DNA of 64,000 nucleotides from CAVQBP01 sp963710745 (GTDB taxonomy: Bacteria; Bacteroidota; Ignavibacteria; Ignavibacteriales; Ignavibacteriaceae): the NCBI GenBank assembly GCA_963710745.1, contig CAVQBP010000029.1, forward strand, positions 186,001-250,000, given 5' to 3'. Shown here piece after piece: positions 39,577-49,684 of this stretch. The translations under genes and the position numbers were made by a program. The first letter of the stretch is position 1, and every line of letters begins with the position of its first letter. A model generated the notes under the pieces. It saw only the letters and a list, made by a program, of their open reading frames with translations, was not told the origin of the DNA and did not search any database.

Positions 39577-42503
39577 ATGATCAATATATACAGGAAGCTG
39601 TGTTACTTTTATCCCGGTATTTCGGGAGGATTAGCAAAAAAGTATTTATCTGTGTCAAAGCTTTTAATAATTGCCTTCACGTTTATAATTGCAGGTACAC
39701 TAAAAGCACAGAGCGGAGTTTTATTACAGGATTTTGAAAGTTATAATATCGGAGATTCTTTAGCTCATATAAGCTGGAGCCCTTATGACATTCAGACCGC
39801 AGTTGTGGATGATCCGGTTGCAAGCGGAAATAAAGTATTGGAAAATGTAGTCCACAATTATAATGCAGCACCGGTTCTGATGTTTGTCCTTCCGCAGGGA
39901 AAAACTCTTGCTGATTATGATTCGCTCACTTTTAAAGGTTACTTTCAAAAGGGCGATGTAGCATATAAAGAAATTGCTGTACAAGCCTACCAAACAATGC
40001 CGACAGGTCATCATTTCCTGGACACAGATACGCTCGGCTTATACAATCGTGCACAAGGTGCTTCCACTGCATGGGAAAATATAAGTATTAATATAACCAA
40101 TACATCTGCATTATCTGATACTATTTATATTGCTTTTGGAATAAATTGTTCGGGGACAGCTAACGGAGATACAACTACATGGTATTGCCGATGATGTGAG
40201 ACTTGTACCTAAAGCCAGTAACACCAACCAGTATTTTATCCTGGGATTTTGAAAGTTATACTATTGGAGATTCCTTATCTCATATAGGCTGGGGCCCATA
40301 TGATATTCAGAGTGCAGTTGTTGAGGATCCGCTTGCAAGCGGGAATAAAGTTATGGAAAATGTAGTCCACAATTATAATGCAGCACCGGTTCTGATGTTT
40401 GTTCTGCCGCAGGGAAAAACCCTTGCTGATTATGATTCACTCACTTTTAAGGGTTACTTTCAAAAAGGAGATGTAGGGTATAAAGGTATTGTAGCCCAGG
40501 CTTATCAAACGAAGCCGACAGGTCATTTCCTCGACGCGGATACACTTGGATTGTATGACCGGGCACAAGGAGCATCCACTGCCTGGGAAAATATAGGTAT
40601 TAACATAAGTAACAGCTCAACATTTTCGGATACAGTCTATATAGCCTTCGGCATAAATTGTTCAGGAGAAGCTAACGGAGATACAACCACATGGTTTGCA
40701 GATAATGTGACACTTGTGCCTAAAGGAAATAATCCGCCTCCGCCGCCTACTGATACAGGAAATGTAGTAACAAACGGAGGATTCGAAGATTCCAACACAG
40801 GAGTTGTAGACTCGACTGAAGTTAAAGGCTGGGAAATTCAAGTTGCCGCGGGCGTGACGCCACTTCCCGAATTCAGGATCGTGAGCGACACCGTTCAAGA
40901 AGGATCCCGCGCATTGAAAGTTACAGTTCACGGACTTGGTGTCAATCAATGGGATATTCAGATTGTTGCTGATAGCCTGCATATCACGCCCGGAGCACTT
41001 TACGACTATTCTATCTGGGCAAAAAGTGAAAAAGCCGGTGCAACCGTTAATTTTACCACCTGGAGTCAGGCAGGCGGAGAATACAAAGCAATACGTCCAG
41101 CCACCCTCAGCACTCAATGGAAGAAATTCACAATGCAATTTACAGTTACTGATACTACAAGGATTATCAGTGCCCCCATTCATTTCTATGGAATACCGGA
41201 TACCGGCAACAGCATCTACATTGATAATTTAGTAATAGCCAGACATATAGAAGTAGTCGATTCATCTTTAATCTGGAAAGGCCCGGCATTAGCTGCCGGT
41301 GAACCTAAATTTTTAGGCAGCGCCTATTTACCAAATCTTTCACCAAATTGGGAATCAGATTTTAATAAATATTGGACCCAGCTTACACCTGAGAATGCAG
41401 GCAAATGGGGCTCTGTAGCTTCTGATTCTTCCGATACTACTACATGGCACTGGTCAGGCCTGGATGCAAGTTATAATTTGGCTCAAAGTAACCATTTGCT
41501 TTTCAAAGAACATTGTTTAATCTGGGGAGCACAGCAACCTGCCTGGATTTCCAGTCTTGATTCAGCCCAGCAGTATCATTATATAGAAACATGGATTAGA
41601 ATGGTAGGTCAAAGATATCCTGAAACTGATTTAATAGATGTTGTAAATGAACCCTTAGACGGGCACCAGCCACCCGATGGCGGCAACGGACGTGCAAATT
41701 ATGAAAAAGCCCTCGGTGGGAAAGGTAAAACAGGCTGGGATTGGGTTGTAAATGCTTTCAAGTTAGCCAGGAAATATTTACCTAATACTAAGCTGTTGAT
41801 CAATGATTATGGAATTCTCAATAGCACCAGCAATACTGATACCTACATAAATGTTATAAATATATTGAAAGACAGCAGCCTTATAGACGGTATCGGGTGT
41901 CAGGCACATGGATTAGAAAATACAAGTGCGGCAACCGTTAAATCAAACCTTGATAAGCTTGCAGCAACAGGATTGCCTATTTATATTTCCGAATTTGATC
42001 TAAATATTTCGAATGATAATCAGCAGAAGACAAAGTATCAGGAATTATTCCCTGTTTTCTGGCAGCATCCTGATGTTAAAGGAGTTACACTTTGGGGATA
42101 TGTTGAAGATTTAACATGGCGCCCCTCAACATTTCTTGTTCATAAAAACGGTACTGCAAGACCTGCTTTATTCTGGTTAGCTCAATATATTGAGAATAAT
42201 CCTTTAGGTGTTGAAGAGCCGACTGCAGGAAAACTACCTGCTAGTTTCAAATTAATGCAAAATTATCCAAATCCTTTTAATCCTACTACAAATATCAGGT
42301 ATGATATACCCAAAGCAGCAAAAGTTACATTAAAGATATATGATATTTTGGGGAGAGAGGTTAGGACTCTGGTTAATACAGTACAGGCACCCGGTCAATA
42401 TACTATAGCATTTAATGCACAGGATCTTGCCAGCGGTGTTTACTTCTATCAGCTTAATGCAGGCAGCTTCACAGCAGTTAAGAAGCTGATGCTGCTCAAA
42501 TAG
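39577..42503 (+). CDS. GH10 xylanase with tandemly duplicated N-terminal module, CBM4/9-like and T9SS tail (frameshifted)
   Basis: Strong GAGGAGG before ATG 39577; signal peptide to GTLKAQ. A module of about 155 residues occurs twice in tandem: DFESYNIGDSLAHISWSPYD... to TTTWY, then DFESYTIGDSLSHIGWGPYD... to TTTWFADNV. The copies are about 80 percent identical. A CBM4/9-like domain follows (NVVTNGGFEDSNTGVVDS...IYIDNLVIARH), then the GH10 barrel with acid/base Glu in DVVNEPLDG (codon 41649) and nucleophile Glu in ISEFDLN (codon 41991), then the T9SS tail (MQNYPNPFNPTTNIRY). The frame breaks between the repeats near 40184 (an extra T in WYA) and again near 40225, so the two indels flank the linker. 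Otherwise intact and closely related to the GH10 at 33521. Confidence 0.85.
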
Positions 42504-42531
42504 CTTAGCTAAAATTCTAATCTGATTCTCA

Positions 42532-42576
42532 TCTTCATGGCGGTCTGTTACTTTTGACCGCCGTGAAGATTTTTTA
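42532..42576 (+). terminator. Strong intrinsic terminator after GH10
   Basis: ATCTTCATGGCGGTC (42532-42546) pairs with GACCGCCGTGAAGAT (42557-42571) across a 10-nt loop, a 15-bp stem with one T-G wobble, followed by six T residues from 42571. It lies 29 bp after the GH10 stop and closes the 31-42 kb T9SS block. Confidence 0.9.
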
Positions 42577-42729
42577 TAATTAAAATTTCCCGGGATTAAA
42601 AATAGCTATTCCCTGTTTCTTTCAAATTAATGCAGTGGATAAAAAATACTAAGAGTGTTTTCCATCCGGCAAGGAATTTTTAATTACAAAAAAGATTGTA
42701 ATATCTGAAACTTTATAATAATATTTAAA

Positions 42730-43045
42730 ATGATGAAAAGATTTATTACCGGTTTATTAAATAGAAAAAACAATAAGATTTTTATTCTGATTTTTTGTTT
42801 GATGCAAATACCTGTAATTATAACTGCCTCTAAAGATTCTTTATCTTCAAAAATAGTTATTGTGGCAATAAACTCAGGTTCTACAAGTGCCGAAACAATA
42901 TTTGAAATAAAAGGCGGAACACCAATAACAACTTTTACACCTTATACAACATCAACATCAAAAAATTGTGAACAAGGAAATAATTTTAATGTTACAGGAG
43001 ATAATTTTACTTATACTTGGAAGCATCAAGTATAACGACATTTGT
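42730..43045 (+). pseudogene. GH30 remnant 1: signal peptide joined to C-terminal beta-domain
   Basis: ATG 42730 gives a leader (RKNNKIFILIFCLMQIPVIITA). With no break in frame it continues SKDSLSSKIVIVAINSGSTSAET, the C-terminal beta-sandwich of a GH30 xylanase (compare ITAYKDSSSSKIVIVATN in the next remnant). The whole catalytic barrel is missing. The join falls in the shared ATAAC(T/A)GCCT, suggesting a deletion at microhomology. The end is frame-slipped (YTWKHQV replaces the expected LEPSSITTFVS). Either a pseudogene or, less likely, a short secreted beta-domain. Confidence 0.65.
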
Positions 43046-43049
43046 GTCT

Positions 43050-43728
43050 AATTAACTATCCATAATATTAAATGATTCTGCTGCATGTGCAAATTTAGAT
43101 ATTGTTGGCGGGCACATATATGGTGCCGGTTTAGCTTCATATCCGTTGGCGGAAGAAAAAGGAAAAGAAGTCTGGATGACCGAGCATTATACCGATAGCC
43201 AGCATTCGCGGATACCTGGCCATTAGCTCTTGCTGTCGGCACCGAATTGCAGCATGTAATGGAGGCTGATATGAGCGCCTATGTTTGGTGGTATATAGTA
43301 AGATTTTATGGACGAATAGGCGATGGAGAAACAACACTGCATATCCAAATGAAAATTTTGCTAGAAAAGGTGAAGTTACCAAACGCGGTTACATTATGTC
43401 GCAGTTTGCCAGGTTTATTCGTCCGGGCTTTCATAGAGTTGAAAGCAGCTTGTATCCGCCTTTAACTGGTATTGAAATAACAGCCTATAAAGATTCTTCA
43501 TCCTCTAAAATTGTTATTGTAGCCACAAATACAGCTTCCACCGAAGTTGAGACTGTGATTAAAATTTCAGAACGGAACAAACGATGACAACTTTAATTTC
43601 TTACACAACTTCTGCCTCAAAGAATTGTGAACAGGGAAATTCATTTAATGTAACTAGATGGTCATTTTAATTACACATTTGAACCATCAAGTATAACAAC
43701 GTTTGTGTCTAATGACTGGTACTAAAAA
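43050..43728 (+). pseudogene. GH30 remnant 2: C-terminal half of a glucuronoxylanase-type gene
   Basis: Across several frames the sequence reads ILNDSAACANLDIVGGHIYGAGLASYPLAEEKGKEVWMTEHYTDSQHS, then WPLALAVGTELQHVMEADMSAYVWWYIVRFYG, then EVTKRGYIMSQFARFIRPGFHRVESSLYPPLTG and IEITAYKDSSSSKIVIVATNTAS. This is the C-terminal half of GH30 (subfamily-8-like), including the nucleophile Glu in WMTEHY. The N-terminal half with the acid/base is absent and at least three frame slips are present. Its 3' end repeats that of remnant 1 (TCAAGTATAAC-ACNTTTGTG in both), so the two are tandem copies. Confidence 0.7.
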
Positions 43729-43744
43729 TTATAAAAGGGATTTC

Positions 43745-45463
43745 ATGATGAACCTTTTGCCAAACAGATTAAATAGATTCTCAATTATTGCTGCTATAAG
43801 TATTGCAGTAATTACGTTACAAATTAATGCACAAACAGATCCAATTCAGACAAATGTTCCGCATCTTAAAAATGTATATAAAAATGATTTTTATATCGGG
43901 TGCCTTTTATCATATACCTATGTTGGTTTTCCAACTGATCCATATGTCCCCGGACAATCATCTATTACAGATCCGAATGGAGGGTATTTAATTAAATATC
44001 ATATGAACTCAATGAGTCCCGGCAACTGGATGAAGGCAGTATATATTGTGGATATAAACGGTAGTGCTTCAGCATATAATTCTGCTTCTACCCAGGCAGA
44101 AAAAGATTCTATTGATGTACATCCCATAATAACTTTTAACGGGAATATAATTGCTCAGCTTAATTGGGCAAAGAGACAAGGTTTTACATTTCGAGGGCAT
44201 ACTTTGGTATGGCACAATCAAACTCCCGGAACTGCTTTTTTCCGTGAAGGATATAATAGCGATAGTGTAAGGTTATCTAAAGAAAAAATGACTCTGCGTA
44301 TGGAGAATTATATTAAAGAAGTTATCAGGCTGGTTCATCAGGACTGGCCCGGGCTCCTCTCTGCTTATGATGTTGTAAATGAAGCTGTTAATGATAACGG
44401 AACCGATCGTACAAACAGTGAATGGTATCAAACTTTTGGTGATAACAGTTATATCATGAGAGCATTTGAATTTGCGCGTAAATATACAGTTCAATATGGT
44501 GAAACTCAGATAAAACTTTATTATAACGATTATAATACTTTCAATCCAAATAAAGCTGATGGTATTGTAAGAGTTTGCGGGCCTGTTTTCCATGCCGGCT
44601 ATCTTGATGGAATCGGAATGCAGGAACATGATGCGTATAATTCTCCAACATCAGCTCAATGGATAACCTCATATAATAAGTTTGATACTATATGCACTGA
44701 GATGGCCGTGACCGAACTTGATGTTACACCCAGCAGCAATATGCTTACAAATTCTGTGCTTACAACTCAGGCAAACCAGTATGCCCAGCTCTTCAAATGT
44801 TTTATGGATCGTAGTTATTTTTCAGGTCGCGGTAAAATAATAAATGTTTCAAAAGACGGATTAAATGATCGATGGGCATTTAAAACTAACGCTTCATTAT
44901 GGGATTCAACTGACCAATGCAAGCCTGCGTTTTATGCTGTTGCAAACCTTGGTATAGATTATAATAAACTGGATTCATTAATAGCAGATGCCGATTCATT
45001 AAATGAAAGTGAATATACGGTTGATTCATGGAATAATTTAACAGCCGCTCTGTCATTCGGGAAAAATGCAATAAATAAAAATTACTCTTATACGAATTCG
45101 GCACCGGATACATTGAAAAATGCCGGCGATTCACTTAGTGCAGCAATTGAAGGCCTGGTTAAAATTGAAACAGGAGTTGGTAAAAATGATAATCTTCCCA
45201 TAAGCTATTCATTAAGTCAGAATTATCCAAATCCTTTTAATCCTACAACTCAAATAGCATATTCAATTCCGCATTCCGGGTATGTGTCGTTGATAGTATA
45301 TAATCTTTTGGGAAAAGAGGTTGCTTCATTATTTGAAGGGTACAGAAATGCCGGCAATTATAGATTAACATTTAATGCCGGGCAACTCGCAAGCGGAGTT
45401 TATTTCTACAGGTTAAAGTCAGGTAACTTTGTGGAAACGAAAAAGCTCGTTTTGATGAAATAA
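43745..45463 (+). CDS. GH10 xylanase with FIVAR-like module and T9SS tail
   Basis: ATG 43745 (or 43748) follows AAAAGGGA; the longer in-frame start at 43703 lies inside the GH30 remnant and is rejected. Signal peptide to LQINAQ. GH10 barrel: MSPGNWMK, FRGHTLVWHNQTPG, acid/base Glu213 in YDVVNEAVND, nucleophile Glu324 in AVTELDVTPSSN. A FIVAR-like three-helix region (about 415-485: DYNKLDSLIADADSLNESEYTVDSWNNLTAAL) links to the T9SS tail (SQNYPNPFNPTTQIAY). It is quite different from the two GH10s upstream and keeps the standard HTLVWHxQ motif. Endo-xylanase; FIVAR modules are commonly linked to glycan or surface binding. Confidence 0.88.
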   Translation: MMNLLPNRLNRFSIIAAISIAVITLQINAQTDPIQTNVPHLKNVYKNDFYIGCLLSYTYVGFPTDPYVPGQSSITDPNGGYLIKYHMNSMSPGNWMKAVYIVDINGSASAYNSASTQAEKDSIDVHPIITFNGNIIAQLNWAKRQGFTFRGHTLVWHNQTPGTAFFREGYNSDSVRLSKEKMTLRMENYIKEVIRLVHQDWPGLLSAYDVVNEAVNDNGTDRTNSEWYQTFGDNSYIMRAFEFARKYTVQYGETQIKLYYNDYNTFNPNKADGIVRVCGPVFHAGYLDGIGMQEHDAYNSPTSAQWITSYNKFDTICTEMAVTELDVTPSSNMLTNSVLTTQANQYAQLFKCFMDRSYFSGRGKIINVSKDGLNDRWAFKTNASLWDSTDQCKPAFYAVANLGIDYNKLDSLIADADSLNESEYTVDSWNNLTAALSFGKNAINKNYSYTNSAPDTLKNAGDSLSAAIEGLVKIETGVGKNDNLPISYSLSQNYPNPFNPTTQIAYSIPHSGYVSLIVYNLLGKEVASLFEGYRNAGNYRLTFNAGQLASGVYFYRLKSGNFVETKKLVLMK

Positions 45464-45847
45464 GGATAACAATTTAATAATCTCCGTAGCGTAGCTTTAC
45501 TGAGCAATAACATTCAGAAATCTGTGCATTGATTATGAATAAATTTGCACAGTTTTCAAATCCTAAAACAAATATACAATCTGTGCTTTATTGAAAGTGT
45601 ATTATCCATATTATAATATTGCCTATTTAGTAATATTTCAATATCATTAAAGCAGTTCAATTTTTAAATTTAAGATTGCAAATTTAATTTGACGGGGAAT
45701 TTCGTATGGGAAATTTTCTTACAATAAATTTTCTCAACCTGCTGATAATTTCTTCATTCCTGTTAGTTACATATTTAAGTATAAAGTTTCTAATAGAAAG
45801 ATATTCTCATTGCTAAAATAATTTAAAGTAAAACAATTATTTAATAA
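45464..45847. other. 384-bp gap with a possible small membrane ORF
   Basis: Between the GH10 and beta-helix genes. It contains a GCACAG/CTGTGC inverted repeat (45547-45552 and 45581-45586) with a 28-nt loop and no clean T-run, and the short ORF at 45706-45816 described separately. Otherwise AT-rich and featureless. Confidence 0.45.
45706..45816 (+). CDS. Possible 36-aa single-span membrane peptide
   Basis: ATG 45706 is preceded by GGGGA at about 7 nt. The product is MGNFLTINFLNLLIISSFLL followed by VTYLSIKFLIERYSHC, one strongly hydrophobic helix with a short positive tail. No homology is recognised. It could be an unannotated small membrane protein or a chance ORF in AT-rich DNA. Confidence 0.3.
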   Translation: MGNFLTINFLNLLIISSFLLVTYLSIKFLIERYSHC

Positions 45848-47693
45848 ATGGGGTATGAGATGTGCGAAAATTACAGGAACAATATTAGAAGATTCCAATC
45901 TTCAAACTTATTTTTAATAAGTTTAGTAATTTTTTTCGTATTCTCTTCAATTCGGGTTTTATCACAAAAAGATACTGTTTATGTTGCAAGTGATGTTCCT
46001 CCTTCTGAAGGAAATTTAAACAAAGCAGTAAAAGTTTTACTGGATACGGGTTCTTTATCAAATACTGTATTTATGCTGGAATCAAACGGATATTATGTTC
46101 TTACTGATTCTATACTTGTACCTGCAGGCGAACACCTGACTATTGTAGCACCTGACCCAGGTGCAGTACAAAAAACTGCACCGCCTCAAATCCTTTGTAA
46201 ATCGGATGCTGATACATATACTTCTCCTGTCAAAATCATGATAAATTGTTTTGGAGACCTGACACTCAAAAACCTGTGGCTGTTTTTTGCTAACACCAAT
46301 GGCTGGCAAACAGGAGCAAATCTGCAATTTATAAGCGATACGGAAACTGCGGCAGAGAATGTTGGTGTCTTCGAAAATGTAATATTTGATTATTCCTCAA
46401 TTCCATCGGATGCGGGCGGGGCTGTAAGCATTGCCGTAAAACATTTTAAAGGATTTTTTAAGAACTGCTACTGGAAAAATTGTACTGATCAACATTTTCG
46501 CTATTACGGAAGAGCAGTTTCTTTTCCATATAATTCAACCGGCTGGCATATAGATACTCTTTCATTTGAAAATTGCACTTTTGCAAATATCGGATACGTC
46601 TATTCGCAGGAATATGAAAACTATGCCGATGTATGTTCTTTTTAATCATTGTACTTTTTTTAATGTAGTTATGTTTTCGTTGGAATCCGGCTGGTGGTAT
46701 AAATTAGCAGTAACAAATAGCATCTTTATTAATACATATATGTATGGAGATATTCCGGCAAGCCATTGGTATTCGCCTCCATATTCTTTCAATGAACCAG
46801 ATGGCGGCACAATAAGAATTGATAGTGTTTCTACATTCAGTTTTAAAGTACCTTTCACTGATCAGGATCGTCATATATTATTCGCAAACTGTAGCTATAA
46901 TATAGATAAGTGGCTTAAAGACTGGATGTATGATAATCCCTATAGTATAGATTTAAGAATACATAATCTTATAGATGAAATACCAGAGCCTCAACCTATG
47001 TTAAGTCCCGGAACTCTTAAATTCTTTGATTCTGCTGAAAACGGGCAAAAAGTATTTCCATATATGAACAGGAGATCTCTTTACGATTCAATTGATCCGG
47101 GTTTAATACTTCCACCAACCGATACAGTTGCTATTAAAAAATTTCTCTATTTTAGATGGTATTGCAGCTGTGATACGTCCTGGCCATGGAAACCGGAAAA
47201 TAGTATCAACCGATTATGGCCTCTGGAAGAAAATCTTGCCTACACAAATCAGGAATTGAAAACGGCTGGAATGGGAGGATTTCCGTTAGGAGATTTATTT
47301 CATTGGTGGCCGGCAGAATATTCACAATGGAAGGCACAGGAAGAAAATGAGAATGCAAGAATTTCCTATTGGCTCAACGAAGGTAAAGATTCAGTTTTTA
47401 CGGATATTAAAAAAGAAAATACTGGTGATGAAAAATTTGTACTTTTACAAAATTATCCGAATCCGTTTAATCCTGTTACTAATATCCAATTTAGGACGGC
47501 AGATTTCGGATTGGTGACTTTAAAAGTCTATGATGTATTGGGAAGGGAAATTTCCACTCTCATTAATGAAGAGAAAAGCCGGGGGAATTATATCATAAAA
47601 TTTGATGGCACAGGCTTGGCCAGCGGTATTTATTTTTATCAGTTAAGATCCGGCAGATTTTTGGAAACAAAGAAATTTCTATTGTTGAAGTAA
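45848..47693 (+). CDS. Secreted pectin-lyase-fold protein with T9SS tail (one frameshift)
   Basis: Signal region to RVLSQ (starts at ATG 45848 or in-frame ATG 45860). The body has features of a right-handed beta-helix: NLNKAVKVLLDTGSLSNTVFMLESNGYYVLTDSILVPAGEHLTIVAPDP, then coils such as GVFENVIFDYSS, FKNCYWKNC, LSFENCTFANIG and FNHCTFFNVVMFSL. The C-terminal T9SS tail reads LQNYPNPFNPVTNIQF to KKFLLLK. A single frame change near 46630 (YENYADV then MYVLFNHC) splits it. No catalytic residues can be assigned. It could be a polysaccharide lyase/hydrolase or a non-catalytic surface protein. Its position after xylanases suggests glycan binding or cutting. Confidence 0.65.
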
Positions 47694-47799
47694 TTTTTGG
47701 GACTCTTTAATTGGTGAGATAATCAGAACCTTCCTGTTAAGATTTCCACTACTTAATTTATCTCTTACAGCTGTAAATTAATTAATAAAAATAAAACAG

Positions 47800-48015
47800 T
47801 TAGTATCCGTCAGATACGGGCTAAGTATTGGACCGGAGGATGAACCTTTATCATACAGAGCTTTCGATTTAGCTGTTGATAAGTCAGGTAATATATATGT
47901 TGCTAGCTTCAGTTCAGTTGTCTTTAATGAGGGTTGTTTGTCCAGCGGTGTATATATCTATAAATTGAAGGCTGACAATTTTATAAAAACAAAAAAGCTC
48001 CTGCTGCTGAAATGA
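47800..48015 (+). pseudogene. Remnant: beta-propeller repeat joined to T9SS end
   Basis: One open frame reads VSVRYGLSIGPEDEPLSYRAFDLAVDKSGNIYVASFSS and then directly LSSGVYIYKLKADNFIKTKKLLLLK. The first part is an SBBP/NHL-type beta-propeller repeat (DxAVDxxGNIYVA); the second is the last 25 residues of a T9SS type-A domain, without its NYPNPFNP part. No start or ribosome-binding site is visible. It looks like the two ends of a large deletion in a former secreted propeller protein. Confidence 0.6.
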
Positions 48016-48213
48016 TATTAATAAAAAGATACACTATTTAGTCGAAAGAAAATCGGTTTTATGCATGCCCTTCTCTGAAATCATTTCAAGAAATAGTTAC
48101 AGAGATCAGCATAAAAAATCCTCTTTCCCGTTTACTGTAGTTGGACCTTTCATTTAAATTGCTTCTTTAGGAATATTTATTTATCATTAAATCCTCGACA
48201 AAAAATTAGTAAA

Positions 48214-49572
48214 ATGGATATGAAAAAGATTATTTATTTATCAGTTCTTTGCAGTTTTCCTGCACCACAAGGTTTTTGCCCAATATTCCAAACAGGTAAG
48301 GGATAGTATATATAATGCAAGCAAAGAAGATCATCAGTTAATGATGAAAGAATTGGAATTAAGGAATTAAGACCGGGACCATCCGGTGACCCGAAAGCCC
48401 CGAATGCAGCAAACTCGGATGAATCAAAGGCTAAAACATATACCAGTTTACCTGATCCGCTTAGTTTTCAACGACGGTAAAAAAGTAACCACTCCGAACA
48501 ATGGGTAAAGAGAAGGAAAGAAATCAAGGAATACTTTGATAAGGATGTTTATGGAAGAATGCCGGCAGATGTTCCGGCAGTTAAATGGGAAGTAGTCAGT
48601 CAAAAAGATACGATAATTGGAAATCAGCCTGCTCACGTAAAAGATCTTGTAGGACATGTTGATAATTCTTCATATCCTGCAATAAATGTAAACATACAGA
48701 TGACGCTTACAACTCCTGCAAACATTAAGAAACCTGTTCCGGTGATTATCGAGTTTGGTTTTAAATTTCCTGCCGGATTTAAGATGAATGAGAGGATGAA
48801 AAATTTAATAGATTCGATGTCAAGCTGGCAGCCTTTGGTTTTATCAAAGAGATGGGGTTTTGCTATATTAATCCCAACAAGCTTTCAGGCAGATAACGGT
48901 GCTGGATTAAGGGAAGGTATCATTGGTCTCGTAAACAAAGGGAAGCCCAGAAAACCTGATGATTGGGGTACTCTTCGCGCATGGGCATGGGGTGCAAGCA
49001 GGGCTTTGGATTACTTTCAAACCGATAAAGATGTTGATGCTTCAAGGGTAGGTATTGAAGGACTTTCCAGGTACGGAAAAGCTGCTTTAGTAACTATGGC
49101 GTATGATAAAAGATTTGCTATTGGTTTTATAGGATCTTCCGGTGAAGGAGGCGCCAGCCTGTTTCGGCGTAATTTCGGCGAATTAGTCGAAAACGTTGCT
49201 TCTACAAGTGAATATCACTGGATGGCCGGTAATTTTTTAAAGTATGCAGGTCCGTTAACAGCAAACGATATTCCTGTTGATGCACATGAATTAATTGCAA
49301 TGTGTGCACCGCGCCCGGTATTCATAAGCTGCGGATCACCGAAAGTTGAAGGAAACTGGGTTGATGATAAAGGACAATTCCTGGCAGCGGTTGCCGTAGG
49401 ACCGGTTTATAAACTCCTTGGCAAAAAAGGTCTGGGCACAACCAAGATGCCTCCAATGGGCACCGCACTTATCAGCGGGGATATTGGTTTCAGACAGCAT
49501 TTCGGCGGACATACTACATTACCCAATTGGCCGACTTTTATAAAATTTGCAGAAAAATATTTTGGGAAATAA
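48214..49572 (+). CDS. CE15 glucuronoyl methylesterase (5' end frameshifted)
   Basis: CE15 esterase, cleaving the ester bond between 4-O-methyl-glucuronate of xylan and lignin alcohols. The clean frame begins at 48559, but homologous sequence starts upstream: ATG 48214 or 48220 with MKKIIYLSVLCS, then in shifted frames SIYNASKEDHQLMMKEL, IKELRPGPSGDPKAPNAANSDESKAKTY, SLPDPL and WVKRRKEIKEYFDKDVYGRMPADV. At least four slips (about 48258, 48355, 48465, 48485) affect the first 110 codons. The catalytic domain is intact: VIIEFGF, nucleophile Ser in GIEGLSRYGKAAL (codon 49076), GSSGEGGASLFRRNFGE, and catalytic His in FRQHFGGHTTLPNW. It would be inactive only if the frame errors are real. Confidence 0.82.
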
Positions 49573-49632
49573 ACTGAATCAAATTTTATAATGAATTAAT
49601 TTTGCATCAACTAATACATCTGAAATTTTAAA

Positions 49633-49665
49633 AGCCCCGTAATTTGCGGGGCTCTTTTATTTTAA
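49633..49665. terminator. Bidirectional terminator between convergent CE15 and GH3
   Basis: AGCCCCG (49633-49639) and CGGGGCT (49647-49653) form a GC-rich stem with a 7-nt loop, followed on the + strand by CTTTTATTTT and preceded by A-rich sequence, so it can serve both the CE15 (+) and the GH3 (-) transcripts. Confidence 0.8.
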
Positions 49666-49684
49666 TTTTTCGCAATTACAGTTA

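Noticed and set aside
39722..40720. CRISPR-like or transposon repeat
   Set aside because: The repeat is two long coding copies of about 480-500 bp within one gene; there are no short spaced repeats, terminal inverted repeats or transposase.
43703..43744. TTG/ATG starts upstream of the GH10 at 43745
   Set aside because: The extension lies in the GH30 remnant's 3' end and adds a charged stretch before the signal peptide; AAAAGGGA points to ATG 43745/43748.
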